Positions 1 through 11,440 of a DNA stretch of 64,000 nt are shown here, piece after piece (the first letter of the stretch is position 1; each line of letters starts with the position of its first letter). Under the pieces are notes generated by a model, which saw only the letters and a list, made by a program, of their open reading frames with translations, was not told the origin of the DNA and ran no database searches. Where the stretch lies: assembly GCA_023653785.1 (NCBI GenBank), contig JAMKCH010085005.1, forward strand, positions 1-64,000. The letters are read 5' to 3'. The translations under genes were made by a program, and so were the position numbers. Origin of the DNA: Ophioderma brevispina. Lineage: Eukaryota > Echinodermata > Ophiuroidea > Amphilepidida > Ophiodermatidae.

Positions 1-180
1 ACCCTAAGCTATTATGAAAGGATTCTTTAGCAAAACCATACTTAGCAGAATTATTTAGGATTCTGTAGAGCACAAAATAGTCCTGCATAGAACAAAATTC
101 TTTCAAACTGTCAGAACCGGCTTTTTGTTCTTAGACCCTTTTTGGTTCTACTTAGAACCATTTTTAAGGGTTCTGCATCA
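1..180. repeat. GGTTCT/AGAACC-rich repeat fragment
   Basis: Short motifs of the form AGAACC and GGTTCT alternate through this stretch, as in the terminal part of an inverted-repeat element. The element is cut by the left window edge, so its family and length cannot be judged. Confidence 0.3.
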
Positions 181-2237
181 TATTTCAAAGAACATACATC
201 TGATATAACTTGCAGTCTAGAGTTTTGAAAACAAAGTGGGAGGGGGCTATAGGAAGGGGGTAGCGCCAAGACTTCTAGAATCGTGAGCTATAGTCAGCGG
301 TCAACGTCCGTCCCCCTACCTACCAGGAACCTGCTTTGTTGGAGTATAAATGATCCAGATCCAGATCCTATACGATCGCCGTCGTGCAGGTACAATGACC
401 TATGACACGTTTGCCAGATGGTCAGTTCCATGACCAACATGTCCTGCCAATTCCCAGATCATCGTTCAGCCATGGTTCAATGATGTAATAAAACTTACCC
501 TTTTTTTTATCAAACGCGAACTTTTCTATTTTTTTACTGGTCCAGGTAATTGAACTCTTGTCCGCGACAAGAGCAAGTTTAATACCACTTTCGCTTGGAT
601 TTAACCTTTGCGCTCTGGATTTTGAAAAAAAAATAACAATGATCAAAATTAAAAAATGTCCATTTAAAGGCATCGTAGCCAATTTTTCTGAAGAGCGCCC
701 CAATTTCAAAATTTTGGATATTGTGCACAAGTTTTTAACGTTGGTAAATGTCTAGGAAAACAAAAAAAATATTTTAACCTGCCGAAAAAAGGAAGGGGAA
801 ATGCAAAAAAAAAATGCGTATTGATCACAAAATAAAGCAGATTTGTTAATTAGGAAATTGAGGATCCCAGAATTTGGGACTAAACGGGCAAGGCAGGCTA
901 AAACATTGCTACGTTTTATTGGTCGGTCATTATCTGAAAATAGTTTGCCACCCGAGGAAAATAACTTCTAAAAAACTTGGCTTGCCCTGAGAAACTACTA
1001 AAAAAACAACTAAATGGATGGCGCCGGCAGGGGACACGTACAGGCGCTATTTCCCGGCTATTCACAGGAAGGCAGTTTCAGCAGCCGTGTGTGTATTATT
1101 ATCGGGGATCCCCGATTAATAAATTATTCTAGTACAAAATTCCTTCGTAGTGACACAGAGAGACCATTTTCGAGCTTAACCATTCACAGGTATAGTTTAC
1201 TAGCCAGTTACCAATGCAATCGGGTAAAACTCTCCAAATTTTTGAAAAATGGGGCGCCCCTCAAAAAAATGTGCTAAATTGCTTTATTGCTAGTATTTGT
1301 ATAAAGTGACAAGTTGACCGCGACAAAAAATTTATACACCTCAAAACAGAGGGAAGAAGCGCTTGTTAAACAGTTGTCAGTGTTCTCGCTGATATTTTTT
1401 ATTCATATAATTGAATGGGACCAGCTTAGATTCATTCGGTTTTATTGTTGAATACAGATTCCATAGCATCCCCTATACGTTGGTCGAACATAAAACGCGT
1501 TTTTTGGCTATTTGCAAACTGGAGGTATCGAGACATAAAAAGCGCAACAAAATAAAAGTGCTGATTTTTCAAGTGCAGCACTTATATCATAGGCCTATAA
1601 TCTTTTCTATAGATAGTACTATGAACTTGACTCTTGAATTATTATCGCCTTCTGCCAGACATTTGCCCGCTAAAGTCCGGGAGGTTGTTTCAATTTCACC
1701 TCGCGATCTGCTGAATGAAAAACAAGTAGTCCCCGGAGAGAGTCCGGCGGATTGTTCACAATCTTTTATGGCCCGCACAGCTACCCCATCCCCCAAGTGT
1801 GCGGTTCTTTACGTCCTTATCATTTCCGTTCACCGTCAAGTTCTTTTTGGAGCGCACGTGAACTTGGAACGTGGGGACGAATAAATCACTTTTATTATTT
1901 CGTTCTACACAATGGGGTATGTGTGTCCGTTGTTATTGTTGATGATTTTACCCACAGCACGAGGAAATAAATATGGGGAAGTAATCAAAGCAATTACTGA
2001 TACATCCCCGAATTAATTACAAGAGAATTGAGCTATTATTTACCAATTTGCCAATTAATATAACAATATGAAACATGCCGATACAAAGCCCACACGACCA
2101 TCGGTATGAGAATGCTATGTTTTTTTATTCTTTTCGCCATGTCATTCAACCTGTATGTCCATTGGATTGTTCATAGGAGGTTTATGCCAGAATTGTGGGA
2201 ATTTTGTTGGATGAGTCCAACTATTATTTATTTCTAA
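181..2237. other. Non-coding stretch in Alx intron 2
   Basis: I see no gene here. Open frames exist on both strands (the longest near 1411-1884) but show no recognisable domain, no initiator context and no splice structure. The stretch lies downstream of Alx exon 2 on the minus strand and is most simply intron 2 of that gene. Confidence 0.5.
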
Positions 2238-2374
2238 AGGTCCATTCATACTTCACTACTAACAGTGCATTAACCATCTCTGACTCAACACAGCAGCAAC
2301 GATTTAAAAATGTGTTGTTGCTGCATTGAGTCAGCGATAGTTTTCATCCATTGCAGTGAAACATGAATGGACCT
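2238..2374. repeat. Small foldback element with AGGTCCATTCAT ends
   Basis: The stretch begins AGGTCCATTCAT and ends with its reverse complement ATGAATGGACCT. In the middle, 2280-2334 forms a roughly 20-bp stem (TGACTCAACACAGCAGCAAC against its complement with three mismatches) around a 13-nt loop. This looks like a non-autonomous foldback or MITE-like element; the superfamily is unknown. Confidence 0.65.
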
Positions 2375-4299
2375 CACCTGTCCGTATGCACAAAATGTTA
2401 GCTGAGGTTTAAAGTTAGGTCTAAGTCAAAATTAGTTTGTCCAAAATTGAGTTATTCAGCCTTTCTTTATAAAGTAACTAGCAAATGTCAAAAATGCAAA
2501 TTTAAAAATAAATGCCAAAGAACTTCATGTCATTGCAAAGGAAAATGGTTTTTCTGGTGGGAAAAAAAAATTATACCAGGTCTACCTTTAGACCCGGTTT
2601 TGTGCATATATATACGGCCCGTCATAACCTGTTCTCCCATGATGCCCATAGAGGGAAATAAAACCACATTGCACACTTTAATATACTAGTAGTAGGCCTA
2701 CTATAAAAATTTCGGCGGGTGACGGTGTTTTCCAGTAGTACTGGAAGGTTATGTCAGAGTACTACATTTAGGTCCCCTAAACTGAAAAACAAACACATGA
2801 ACACAGCATGGGGTCCGCTTTTCTTCTTTGCTTATTTTTCCATTTTCCATTGTTTCTTGCGAAACTTTTACAAATTTTATCACGTCAGACCAGTCACGGT
2901 TAAAATCTGATGGCAATCAATACACCAAACTATTATAGTTAAAAAAGTACTGCAAGGAATGATCCCTCTAAATGTTATCTTTGCAACACCATCATGTTGA
3001 TTTTCACTTAAAGACACTCTTAAAGCACTTGATCTCTTTCCCCGCCCTGTCACCTTACCATAGTCCCCGCATTTCACGGTACTTTAAAAATGTAAAAACG
3101 TTGCACTTCTGAATCATTTTGATGAGCGTTCTGTTTGGACAACACATTTTCAAGACATCTGCTAACTCTTTCTGCCAGAGAATGTACTTTTGGAAATGTT
3201 TTAAAGAGAGCGATCTTTTCCTAGCCACAGCTCATTTCACAGATCACGTGAACCCCATTTTCTACCACTCACGATATTACGGATATCGTTATTTGCTGAG
3301 AGGAAGACACGCCTAGGAAAAGATTAAACCTATTCTTCGTGTTCCTTATAATTCAGAAATTTTCCCTGTAAGCCTACCATTAAGAATCTTCCTATTTTCC
3401 GCTTCAATTCTGAAGTGAAGTGGCGCCATGTCGAATTGGCGTGAATGTCGCGTCCATCATGAGGTCATTGACCCTAATTTGAATCGGAAGTATCGCGTAG
3501 TATCATGGGATCATTTGACACATGGTTTGTGGAAATTGTCTTACACCTAGATCATGTTGATTACTACAAATTCCCATGTCAAACTCGGCAAGCAACTGAC
3601 ATATGAGCAAGATTTGCTACGCTTCGTCAGAGACGTTATTCAAATGCAATATTTCTAAGCCCATAAACCACATAAGTCTACCCGTAATTCCAGGCCAGTT
3701 AAAATCGTCGCGATTATACATGTCATTTTTCCATTCGTTACAACACTAAGCCCCTCCCCCACTTCGTTTGATTTTGACAACGACTTGGTTATTTAATTTT
3801 GAGCACATTTAGTTTGACATTTCTGACATAATGTGAATTGCGCATATCGGTCTAAGATAATCTCAACGTAGATCTAGTTCCAGAGTGATCTAGCTCCAAA
3901 TCTAATAGTTGCCTGCCAAAATTGAAGAATTTCTAAAATCTGAAGAAGTAGTTGCAGAAAGATCTTTGCAAACAACATTTATCTCATTCTAAAAATGCCA
4001 TATTCAAATGACTAGAAATCTAATCATGGGGACATTTACTAAGACATCTGGAGTCAAAATCACGAGGTATAAAATTTAAATTGAAAGATCGATTTTCGTC
4101 AATTACAGGTAGGTCCAAATTATTTATAAATTAAGATTAAGTAAAATGAATTAAATAGATTATATATAGCAATAACAAGTGAAGAAGGAAGTCGTTAGTG
4201 AAATCGGTCTAAATTGACCTCTGCATTATATTGTATTTTACATGATTTCTTTCTGCGTGTCCCTCCAAACAGATTGCACTCATTTTGATATAGGTATTT
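2375..4299. other. Non-coding stretch
   Basis: No gene, RNA gene or clear repeat structure seen. I searched here for the missing homeodomain helix 3 exon (VWFQNRRAKW-type, minus strand) and did not find it. Confidence 0.45.
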
Positions 4300-4642
4300 T
4301 TAAAGGTGCAACGAGAGATTTTTGAGGCACCCAGAAATTGTGATATCATAGTAATTTCGTATAGATTCAGGACACATCAATACATTCTTACCATTTGTTT
4401 GGCTACAGAAATGTCTCAAAAGAGAGAAAACTGGTGATTTTGATTTGCTTAAAACACAGGCTGAATTTCGTATTTGCTCCTATACAAAATTATAAATGTC
4501 ACAAGTTTAAACTAAAGAAACATTTCTCAGCTTAATCCTTTCAAATGGGGATATTCTTGATAAGCTTTACATCAGGGCAAAAATCAGTACTTTCGATTTT
4601 TTAGGGACACCTGATATGTGGAATCTCTTGTTGCACCTTTAA
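4300..4642. mobile_element. TTAA-flanked MITE, copy 1 (AGGTGCAACGAGAG family)
   Basis: The terminal inverted repeat AGGTGCAACGAGAGATTTT sits directly next to TTAA at the left. The matching end, in which TTGCACCT precedes TTAA, closes the element at the right. Three more copies of the same family occur at 13793-14140, 51247-51602 and 60670-60975. TTAA at both ends of all four suggests TTAA target duplication, as used by piggyBac-type transposases (inference). No transposase is encoded. This copy has the opposite orientation to copies 3 and 4. Confidence 0.75.
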
Positions 4643-4700
4643 GTGACAAGCGGTTCTTCTTTCCAAAACGCAGTTGAAATACGATTCTTCAGTTCCCCTC

Positions 4701-4780
4701 AAAAACAAAACAAAATACAAAACTATACAAAACAAAACAGAACAAAACAAAATTAAACAAGAAACATAAAACCAAAAAAA
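4701..4780. repeat. AAAAC-type simple repeat
   Basis: Degenerate tandem CAAAA/AAAAC units. Simple-sequence DNA. Confidence 0.7.
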
Positions 4781-4929
4781 TTTTCTATGACTATGTGCGT
4801 GGTTAAATCTTCAATAATCTCGCTCTAAACCATTAAAAGATTCGTATTTAAGAGACAGTGTCATGACTGCAACTTCAACTTTTCGTATCCTTTTTGAAGG
4901 AAGTTTCCATTTTAAATAAAAAAAATATG

Positions 4930-4970
4930 TGATGGTAATTTTAACCGATAATATCTTAAAATTACCATCA
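4930..4970. repeat. Perfect 15-bp hairpin
   Basis: TGATGGTAATTTTAA at 4930-4944 is the exact reverse complement of 4956-4970, with an 11-nt loop. It is short and AT-rich, about 140 bp downstream (gene sense) of the Alx exon 2 donor. Function unknown. Confidence 0.5.
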
Positions 4971-5106
4971 AAAATTTTATATAAAAAGGTGAAATAGAGG
5001 TTGAAGTTTGAAATCTGTCAGGAAACTGTTAAGTTTTTCTTTGCTAAAGGGATGAACCAAACTAAAACATAATGCATCATAATAATATAACAAAGTCGTT
5101 CTTTAC

Positions 5107-5544
5107 CTGGACCCTGGCTTCGGTGAGGTCACATCGCAATGCCAGCTGTTCTCTGCAATATACATCTGGATAGTGAGTCTTCTGGAAAATCTTCTCCATC
5201 TCCTCTAGTTGGAAGCTGGTAAAAGTCGTCCTGTTTCTTCTCTTCTTCTTAGCATTTTCACTTTCTGTTGAACCAGGTGATGGATAATTGTTGTTGTGTT
5301 CTGGTGAAGCGGACCCCTCTTGATTCATTATCGTCGCTTCTAAAGCTTTCTAGAGTCCTGCCAGTATCTTTTGGACTTCCAGTCTTGTCAAAGTCCATCT
5401 TATGAGGTACAGCTCTTACTAGTTCAGTCATCTCTTCGCTCGGACTCTTGAGGTCTTTTGCAGGCTGTTGAGGGTTGAATGTCTTGCTAGGTTTTGGCTG
5501 GGGTTTGGGACTGGGTGCGACTTCGCTGTTTGGCGATTCTGAAC
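5107..5544 (-). CDS. Alx: Alx homeobox gene, exon 2 (homeodomain residues 1-46)
   Basis: This exon encodes part of a sequence-specific nuclear transcription factor of the Alx/Cart1 paired-class family. Known family roles are mesenchyme and skeletal cell identity, including skeletogenic cells of echinoderms. Reading leftwards it starts after a pyrimidine-rich acceptor (...TTTCTCGACATAG). It encodes a Pro/Ser/Lys-rich linker, then the homeodomain from KRRNRTTF with R5 and F8 present, M16 in place of the usual Leu, F20, and Y25-P26. It ends exactly after Q46 at a CAG/GTAAAG donor, the classic 46/47 intron position of paired-class genes. Residue 50, helix 3 and any OAR motif lie outside the window. 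The upstream phase fits exon 1 at 28684-29119 (AAA G + GT). The linker frame and the homeodomain frame differ by one base at a GGGG run near 5312-5316, so the exon as given is frameshifted. The homeodomain frame has its only Met at 5328, after a TAG at 5350-5352. Family assignment is firm; Alx1 versus Alx4-like is not. Confidence 0.9.
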
Positions 5545-7092
5545 CTATGTCGAGAAATACACAGAAATAAGATAATGATCAGATAAATTCATGAACAATT
5601 CATTCTGGTTCAACTTCTATAAGATTCAGCTACTGTTTGCATCGGCTTCTACTCTCAGTGATTAAAACATCGGTGTAATCAGACTAGCATGACGGATACA
5701 TCCCTGACTCTGCCCCACACGTGAAAACGAGTTGGATAAAAACTTTTTACAAACTTTCATTAAAATGGTATTTTACACTCATGTCGCTTATCGTTTTTAA
5801 TAATTAGTCTCATTCGCCAACAGTTGCCCTTCTGAGAAAGTAGTTGGCTCTTAAGCTAGTGCATCTCTTACCTTTTCTTTAAAGAGTTTCGATATCCAGT
5901 ATTCTGTGGCTATGTCAATGTTCTTGTCAACGCTCAAGACCCACTCACATGAAACCGGGAGAAAAGTGACTTTTCAGAATTAACTCCCTAGATGAAGACG
6001 TTTCTTGTAGAGATAAAGCAATATCTGATCTGATGTGCATGCAACCTTCTGTGATTATGACTACCTACTCTTTCCTTGCAACAAGGTTCTCAATAATAGA
6101 GGTCCAAGTTCACCGGAATTCCCTATGACAGCGAGTAATAATCAACTTCCCAGCGTGGTGTCTATTTATTTGGCGGGCAATCTTTCTAAAGCCATTTGAT
6201 GGCTGATAGGCGTTGACAGGAAATGACGACGAATTGAACACAACGTTTATGTCAAACTGGTCTGTTTGTTTTGGTAAACATGCATGCAAAGACAAAAACT
6301 TTTTTGGCCAATCCGAATAAACGACACCTCGTTAGTTATGAAGTAAAGATCCCCGTGCGAAAAACAGAACGTCGCGTCTATCTGTTCACAAGCAGATTTG
6401 AATATTAATGAACTCTCGAGATCATCGCAGCTGATAAAAAAAAACGCTACATGTCTCGGCTGTATAAAACATTATAGTTATTTGGCCTAAAAGGTGACAA
6501 CCAAATTGAAACATAGGACTACTTTAATTTTTTATAGAATTGGAGTGAGGTAGTCACTATTTTTACGGGCCTGTGAGAACCAAACCCACGCCAACTCTCA
6601 GCTCATTTCAAAAGTAATTTCACCGAATGTATGCACTTTTTATAGCCAGGAATGCATATTTCTAAACATGTTCTTTGACCGTTTCTGTTGAAAGTATAAC
6701 CCATGTCTATTTTTCGCTTCTTTCCTCCGAACGGAATGAAATAATAATGTGAACAATAAGCTACAATGGTAACAAATAAAAATTAAAAGAAAGATTCGTT
6801 TAGCGTAAACTTGTAAGTAATCGGGCCTGTAGACTTATGTCATATTTTAGAACCATTCTGCCTGCAAAACAGTCAAGTGATTAAGTCTAATTTCTATCAG
6901 GTTTTGGTTTTGGGTTGTTTATATATTTAAACGTCTTCTTTGAATCCTCTTTTGCTTCATACACACAACGTTATTTTAGTAAAGTGGTATTTTGTGCATG
7001 TATTTTGTATGGTCAATATTCCTAATTGCATTTTGAGTACATGAGAATTGTTCATCGCATTTTTTGTTGTTTGTTTGCTTTTGTGTTTGTGT

Positions 7093-7117
7093 ATTTGTTT
7101 GTTTGTTTGTTTGTTTC
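7093..7117. repeat. GTTT microsatellite
   Basis: About six tandem GTTT units. Confidence 0.85.
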
Positions 7118-7688
7118 TACCCGAGGATTGTTTTGTTTTTAATGAGCACGCTAGCTGCATGGGGCAAACTTTGTGAATAAAATGCAATGATGAGCTGTTT
7201 GTGGGGGGTTCTGATCTGAGATTTGAATGAGATATAAAGTGCAAACATGGCAAAGTGCTATTTCCAATTCATGCTGGGAGAGGGGGAGCAATGCCAGCTA
7301 GCACAAAATAATAATATGCTTCCAGTATTGCATGCAACTCGCGATGACGTTGCAGAAATATGGACTGCTGTAGAATTAACGTAAATAAACTCTTGTCTTA
7401 AACCTGACCCTAGGGGGTACCATTAATTTACAGGGATATAGTATAGGGCCAGTAGGGGTCAGCTACAACTTTATCCAAAAAAAGGAAAGACAACCCTTTT
7501 CCAGACACACCAGATATTAAAAAACATAATTTTTTCGTTAAAATCTCATGGTTTCCATGATTTTGTGAGGAGATTTATTCAGTATTGCTTCTATTGATGA
7601 ATGACAGACTCAGAGATTTCGAAATATAATTTGTGTGTGTGTGTGTGCGTGTAATTAAGGCGGACTCAGAGATTTTCTACACTGTAAA

Positions 7689-8062
7689 AACAGTGTTTAG
7701 AAAGTGAAGGCAAGGTGGTGTTAAGAGGGTTGGTGTTTAGCAATTAAACACTTTGTGTTTAGAAATTAAACATTTGGTGTTTAGAAATTAAACATTTGGT
7801 GTTTAGAAATTAAACATTTGGTGTTTAGAAATTAAACAGTTGGTGTTTAGATATTTGACATGTTTAGAGATTAAACGTTTTAAAACGTTTAGAAGCGTTT
7901 GATCTCTAAACATGTCAAATTCTAAACACCAACTTTTTAATTTCTAAGCACCAAATGTTTAATTTCTAAACACCATGTATTTAATTTCTAAACACAAAGT
8001 GTTCAATTGCTAAACATTAAACACCTAAATACCACCTTGCCTTCACTTTCTAAACACTGTTA
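7689..8062. repeat. Foldback array of GTGTTTAGAAATTAAACA units
   Basis: The left arm starts AACAGTGTTTAGAAAGTGAA and the right arm ends with its complement CACTTTCTAAACACTGTT. Each arm holds several tandem copies of a roughly 22-bp unit, GTGTTTAGAAATTAAACATTTG, in opposite orientations. The centre, about 7857-7917, is itself palindromic around TTTTAAAACG. Confidence 0.85.
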
Positions 8063-8465
8063 TAAGAAATCGTTTTTTGCATATTGCTTGTCCACATACT
8101 TAACACTGTGTGAAATAGCTAAATTTAAATCGATGTCTTTCATATAGAAAATCTCATCTTTGTTTCTGAAAATTCCAGATCCGGAATTTTTGTTATACAC
8201 AGGATCCTATGGCACTGTTAGACTATAAATAGGCCTACATGTTTACTGCATTAATACGAAAATCCGATTCCTCTCAAACTTTGGAGATGAGCATTTTAAG
8301 TGACTAGGCCTATATCTTTAGTTCTAGTTGACTATTTTTAATTGGGCATATTGTGATCCACAGCTTCGTCCCCCGATTTACCAAATTGAGATTTTAATAT
8401 TATCTGAACCGTTGGCCCAAGTATTACGTGTATGGCAAGCTAAAAGGGTCACGAGGCCTAACGTA

Positions 8466-8870
8466 TTGCGACAACTCGTTGCTTTTGAAAGCAACGCGTT
8501 GCTAAGGTATAGCCAATAGAAAATAGCGCGTTGCTTTTAATAGCAACGTGTTGTGACCAATACGTTATGACCCTTTTGACTTGGGCTTATACTGAAAAGC
8601 AACGCGTTGCTTTCAAAGTTGAAGGTCCATTCTATTGGCTATACCTTAACAACGCGTTGCTTTCGAAATCAAACCACCAGGGTCAACGTATTTGTCCAAC
8701 GCCTTGCTTTCCGCAAGCAAGCCCAATGGGCATTGGTCTGAACGCGTTGTCAAAAGCTCTATTTCTATTGGCTACCTTAACAACGCGTTGCTTTTCTAAC
8801 CAATCAGAAAAGTGAAAAAGCAACGCCGTTGCCAGGCGGGTTGCTTTCACAACGCCTGTTGCTTTTTTAA
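8466..8870. repeat. GCAACGCGTTGC palindrome array
   Basis: Roughly ten occurrences of the palindrome GCAACGCGTTGC or close variants, alternating with an ATTGGCTATACCTTAACAAC-type spacer in both orientations. Each unit can form a hairpin. No coding capacity. Confidence 0.75.
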
Positions 8871-9130
8871 GTCTAATTCCTAACCTTAGCAACCTTTTTT
8901 AGCTGCCATAGGCGTCAGTGCTTAATCTTATTTCCGTTCGTACAAATTCCATTTAGAAGAAATTCGTAAGTTTGTATTTTCTGTCCGTAAACGGACATAA
9001 ATTAAGCCTACGGGGCAGCAAGATACAACTAATTCGCTCATAATAACATCAAAATGCAACATCAAAATCAACTGGAATTTTAGAAATAACTATTTCTTGG
9101 GATATATAGTGAATCGTAAACAAAAATAAA

Positions 9131-9162
9131 TGTTCTAGGATCATCATGAAATGCACCTTTAA
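9131..9162. repeat. Element end TTCTAGGATCA...GAAATGCACCTTTAA
   Basis: This terminal-looking motif recurs at 30333-30361 and, more diverged, at 62609-62640, always running into TTTAA. It may be one end of a TTAA-associated MITE family. The opposite ends were not identified. Confidence 0.45.
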
Positions 9163-9514
9163 TACACCAAAAATTATATTTCGAAATCTAGTCAGCTTTT
9201 AATTAAAAATAGTCAGGCTAAAATTAAGATAGTCACATCAGCTGTTCAAATCCAAAGTTTGAGAATCGGATCTTTCGCATTGATGTAGTAAATCTGTAGG
9301 CCTATGTGTATAGTTTAACAGTTCCATAGGATACGGTGTATAATAAAAGTTCTGCATCCGAAAATCTATACAAAGTTGTAATTTTCTTTATATGAATGGC
9401 ATCAAGCTTAGCTATTTCAGATAGCGATTAATTTGTAGACAAGTATTATGTGCAAAAAATGAGTTGTAAGAAAACTGAGAGCGCCATCCTCTATATCTCT
9501 GAGTCAGCCTTTAA

Positions 9515-10361
9515 CACCCTCTTGAAATCGTGATGTTTAAACCAATAGGTTTAAGCATATACCCGCGTAAGAGTCTAGACAGTACTAGTAGAGCCATGCA
9601 ACATTTTGGTTCACTCAACGTCGTCAATATTCAACTTCATTTCCAAGTTCAGACCGAAAAGTACTCCGAACCCTGAGTTTCATTTCATGCATCATAGCTC
9701 GCCGAACCCTCCGGCTTGGAGGAAAAAATATCATTCTTGTACACGCCTGAAGAGGCGATTGGCATGCAGAGCTCTTGTCAACACTAGTTCAGATCAATTT
9801 ATTCCAGATATTTCGTTTAAATACACACTATCGTCAATCGGCAATGACACCCATTAGTATTTTTACCAATCCGTTCGATGTTTTTTCTGGGTGGTAAGTA
9901 AGAAAGGAGTCGGAAGAACGCGTAAGGCAAACCGCTTCAAAAGTGCATTCTGGTGAAAATGCATTTTATTCTTTAGAATACACTTGACATAAAGTGTATC
10001 CATTTGAAAAACTCTCAAGTATAGTTTCTATCACGGTCTTTAACATATTATAAAGTCATCACTCGATGCCTTTGCCTGCCTTTTAAACTTAAAAAGTGAA
10101 AGAGAGATCCACAGTCTTCGGGTCCTAAAAAAATAAAGCCTTATTTTGCATGAGTATAGCTTTTTTGTTATTATTATTTTGCCTTATTTTGGCATATATC
10201 AACGTGCGTTTAATTCTGCAGCACAAGAGGTTTGTCTAAATTTCAGTGGTACTATGAAAAGGGTCCTTCACTTAATAGGGTCAATCACTTTTTGAAAAAA
10301 AGATAAACTCTTTGATTACATTCGAGCCTATTTTTAAAAATATAAAATTACCTAAATTGTG
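9515..10361. other. Non-coding stretch of Alx intron 1
   Basis: No gene or structured repeat seen. Confidence 0.5.
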
Positions 10362-10560
10362 AGTCCGTTAGCGGATGTAGTGGCTACGTATTTGTGTCTT
10401 CCACGCGAAGGGTCCCAGGTTCAATTCCCAGTACGGTAAGTAAGTGAGTAATTTGTGTCTGTCAAACCAACTTGTGTAATATGCTTGATGTAGATTTCCT
10501 TGCAATATACAGATCAGATATAGTACCGATTACCTTTTTTCTCTAATTATTGGCGTTTAA
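10362..10560 (+). mobile_element. tRNA-derived SINE-like sequence
   Basis: The head at 10363-10436 resembles a tRNA gene with internal Pol III signals: an A-box-like TAGCGGATGTAGTGG at 10369-10383 and a perfect B box GGTTCAATTCC at 10418-10428. It runs into an unrelated, AT-rich body. Acceptor-stem pairing is incomplete and there is no clean intact tRNA, so a SINE or tRNA relic is more likely than a functional tRNA. Confidence 0.5.
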
Positions 10561-10569
10561 AGGCAATAT

Positions 10570-10800
10570 AATTCAAATGTTTTGAACGTTCTCATAAAAG
10601 TTTTTTTAGAACGTTTTTAAATCGTTCTTACGTTTTAAGCACGTTTTGATAACGTTCTCAAATCATTTTATAACGTCTTAAAAACGTTTGAAAACGTGAA
10701 AACGTGTCTACACATTCACGTGTCTTTAACGTGTTAAAATGACGTCAAAGTGACCAATTTTAAAAAGTTTTTAACGTTGTCACAACGTCCTTTGGCTAGC
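10570..10800. repeat. AACGTT/ACGTTTTAAAACGT-rich repeat
   Basis: Dense AACGTT and AAAACGTTT motifs in both orientations, ending in AACGTTGTCACAACGTCC. Likely a decayed MITE; boundaries unclear. Confidence 0.55.
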
Positions 10801-10954
10801 TGGGTAGCTCTTGGTAAAAAATTCTACTTCGTTTGGAGCAAATACGAAATTCGCCTTGTTTCATTTGAAATATATAAGCAAATCAAAATCACCTTTGTTT
10901 TCAATTTAAGACAAGGTATAGGCCTATATAAGGATCTATAGTCGTCTGCTGGAA

Positions 10955-11440
10955 TATGCAAAGACCAACGTAAGTGCCATTTGTCGAAATTGAGTTTGTG
11001 GTGTGAATTTTGACAGAGGGGAAAGTTTCGCGCATAATTAAACTATACGCTGTGAGATAGTAAAATTGATTAAAAAAGTTGGAATTGAAAAAGAAGAAAT
11101 ATGTTGAATTCGCTTTTCCGCTTAATGAAAGCCCAACGTAAGTAGCAATTACGTTGATCTTGCATTGGACACATGTTGTCCCGTAGTGCAAGACAAACGT
11201 AAGTGGCTGTACGCTTGCAATAAACATATTTGCCCCTTGAAATAAATCTTTAACGCAAAACCAACGTAGTGCCACTTACGTTGGTTGGCACTAAAGAAAA
11301 TACTGATTCACTTACGTTTCTTTTTTGATAAATAAAATATTATTACGTCAAGTAGAATTATTCATTTATATCATACAAAAACACTTCGCTGTTTAATAAC
11401 TGTTGCAAAATTAGTCAAGCTGCATTACGTTGGTCTTGTA
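10955..11440. repeat. Cluster of CCAACGTAAGTGGCA motifs
   Basis: The motif CCAACGTAAGT(G) occurs at about 10967, 11130, 11200 and 11262, and inverted around 11150, 11275 and 11425, including a near-palindrome CCAACGTAGTGCCACTTACG near 11263-11283. The spacing is irregular. Confidence 0.5.

Larger units (their letters stand above)
7653..9514. mobile_element. Composite TIR element with long inner arms
   Basis: A short inverted repeat, AAGGCGGACTCAGAGAT at 7657-7673 and its complement ending AGTCAGCCTT at about 9512, brackets the region. Inside it, 8072-8345 and 9200-9460 are diverged inverted copies of about 270 bp; both arms carry a TCTCAAACTTTGGA block and an AGGCCTAC block. Between and beside the arms lie two further palindromic arrays (7689-8062 and 8466-8870). 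A partial relative of the arm and terminal motif recurs near 50030-50140. No transposase is visible. The bracket as one mobile unit is inference. Confidence 0.55.

Noticed and set aside
1411..1884. 157-codon open frame
   Set aside because: No ATG start (opens with TTG), no domain, and AT-rich intronic context.
1..5106. Alx exon encoding homeodomain helix 3
   Set aside because: No minus-strand VWFQNRRAKW-type reading found; the exon must lie left of the window.
5107..5328. MNQEGSAS as the true start of a short homeodomain protein
   Set aside because: The exon upstream is convincingly coding and in phase with exon 1; a one-base indel explains the break more simply. Left open as an alternative.
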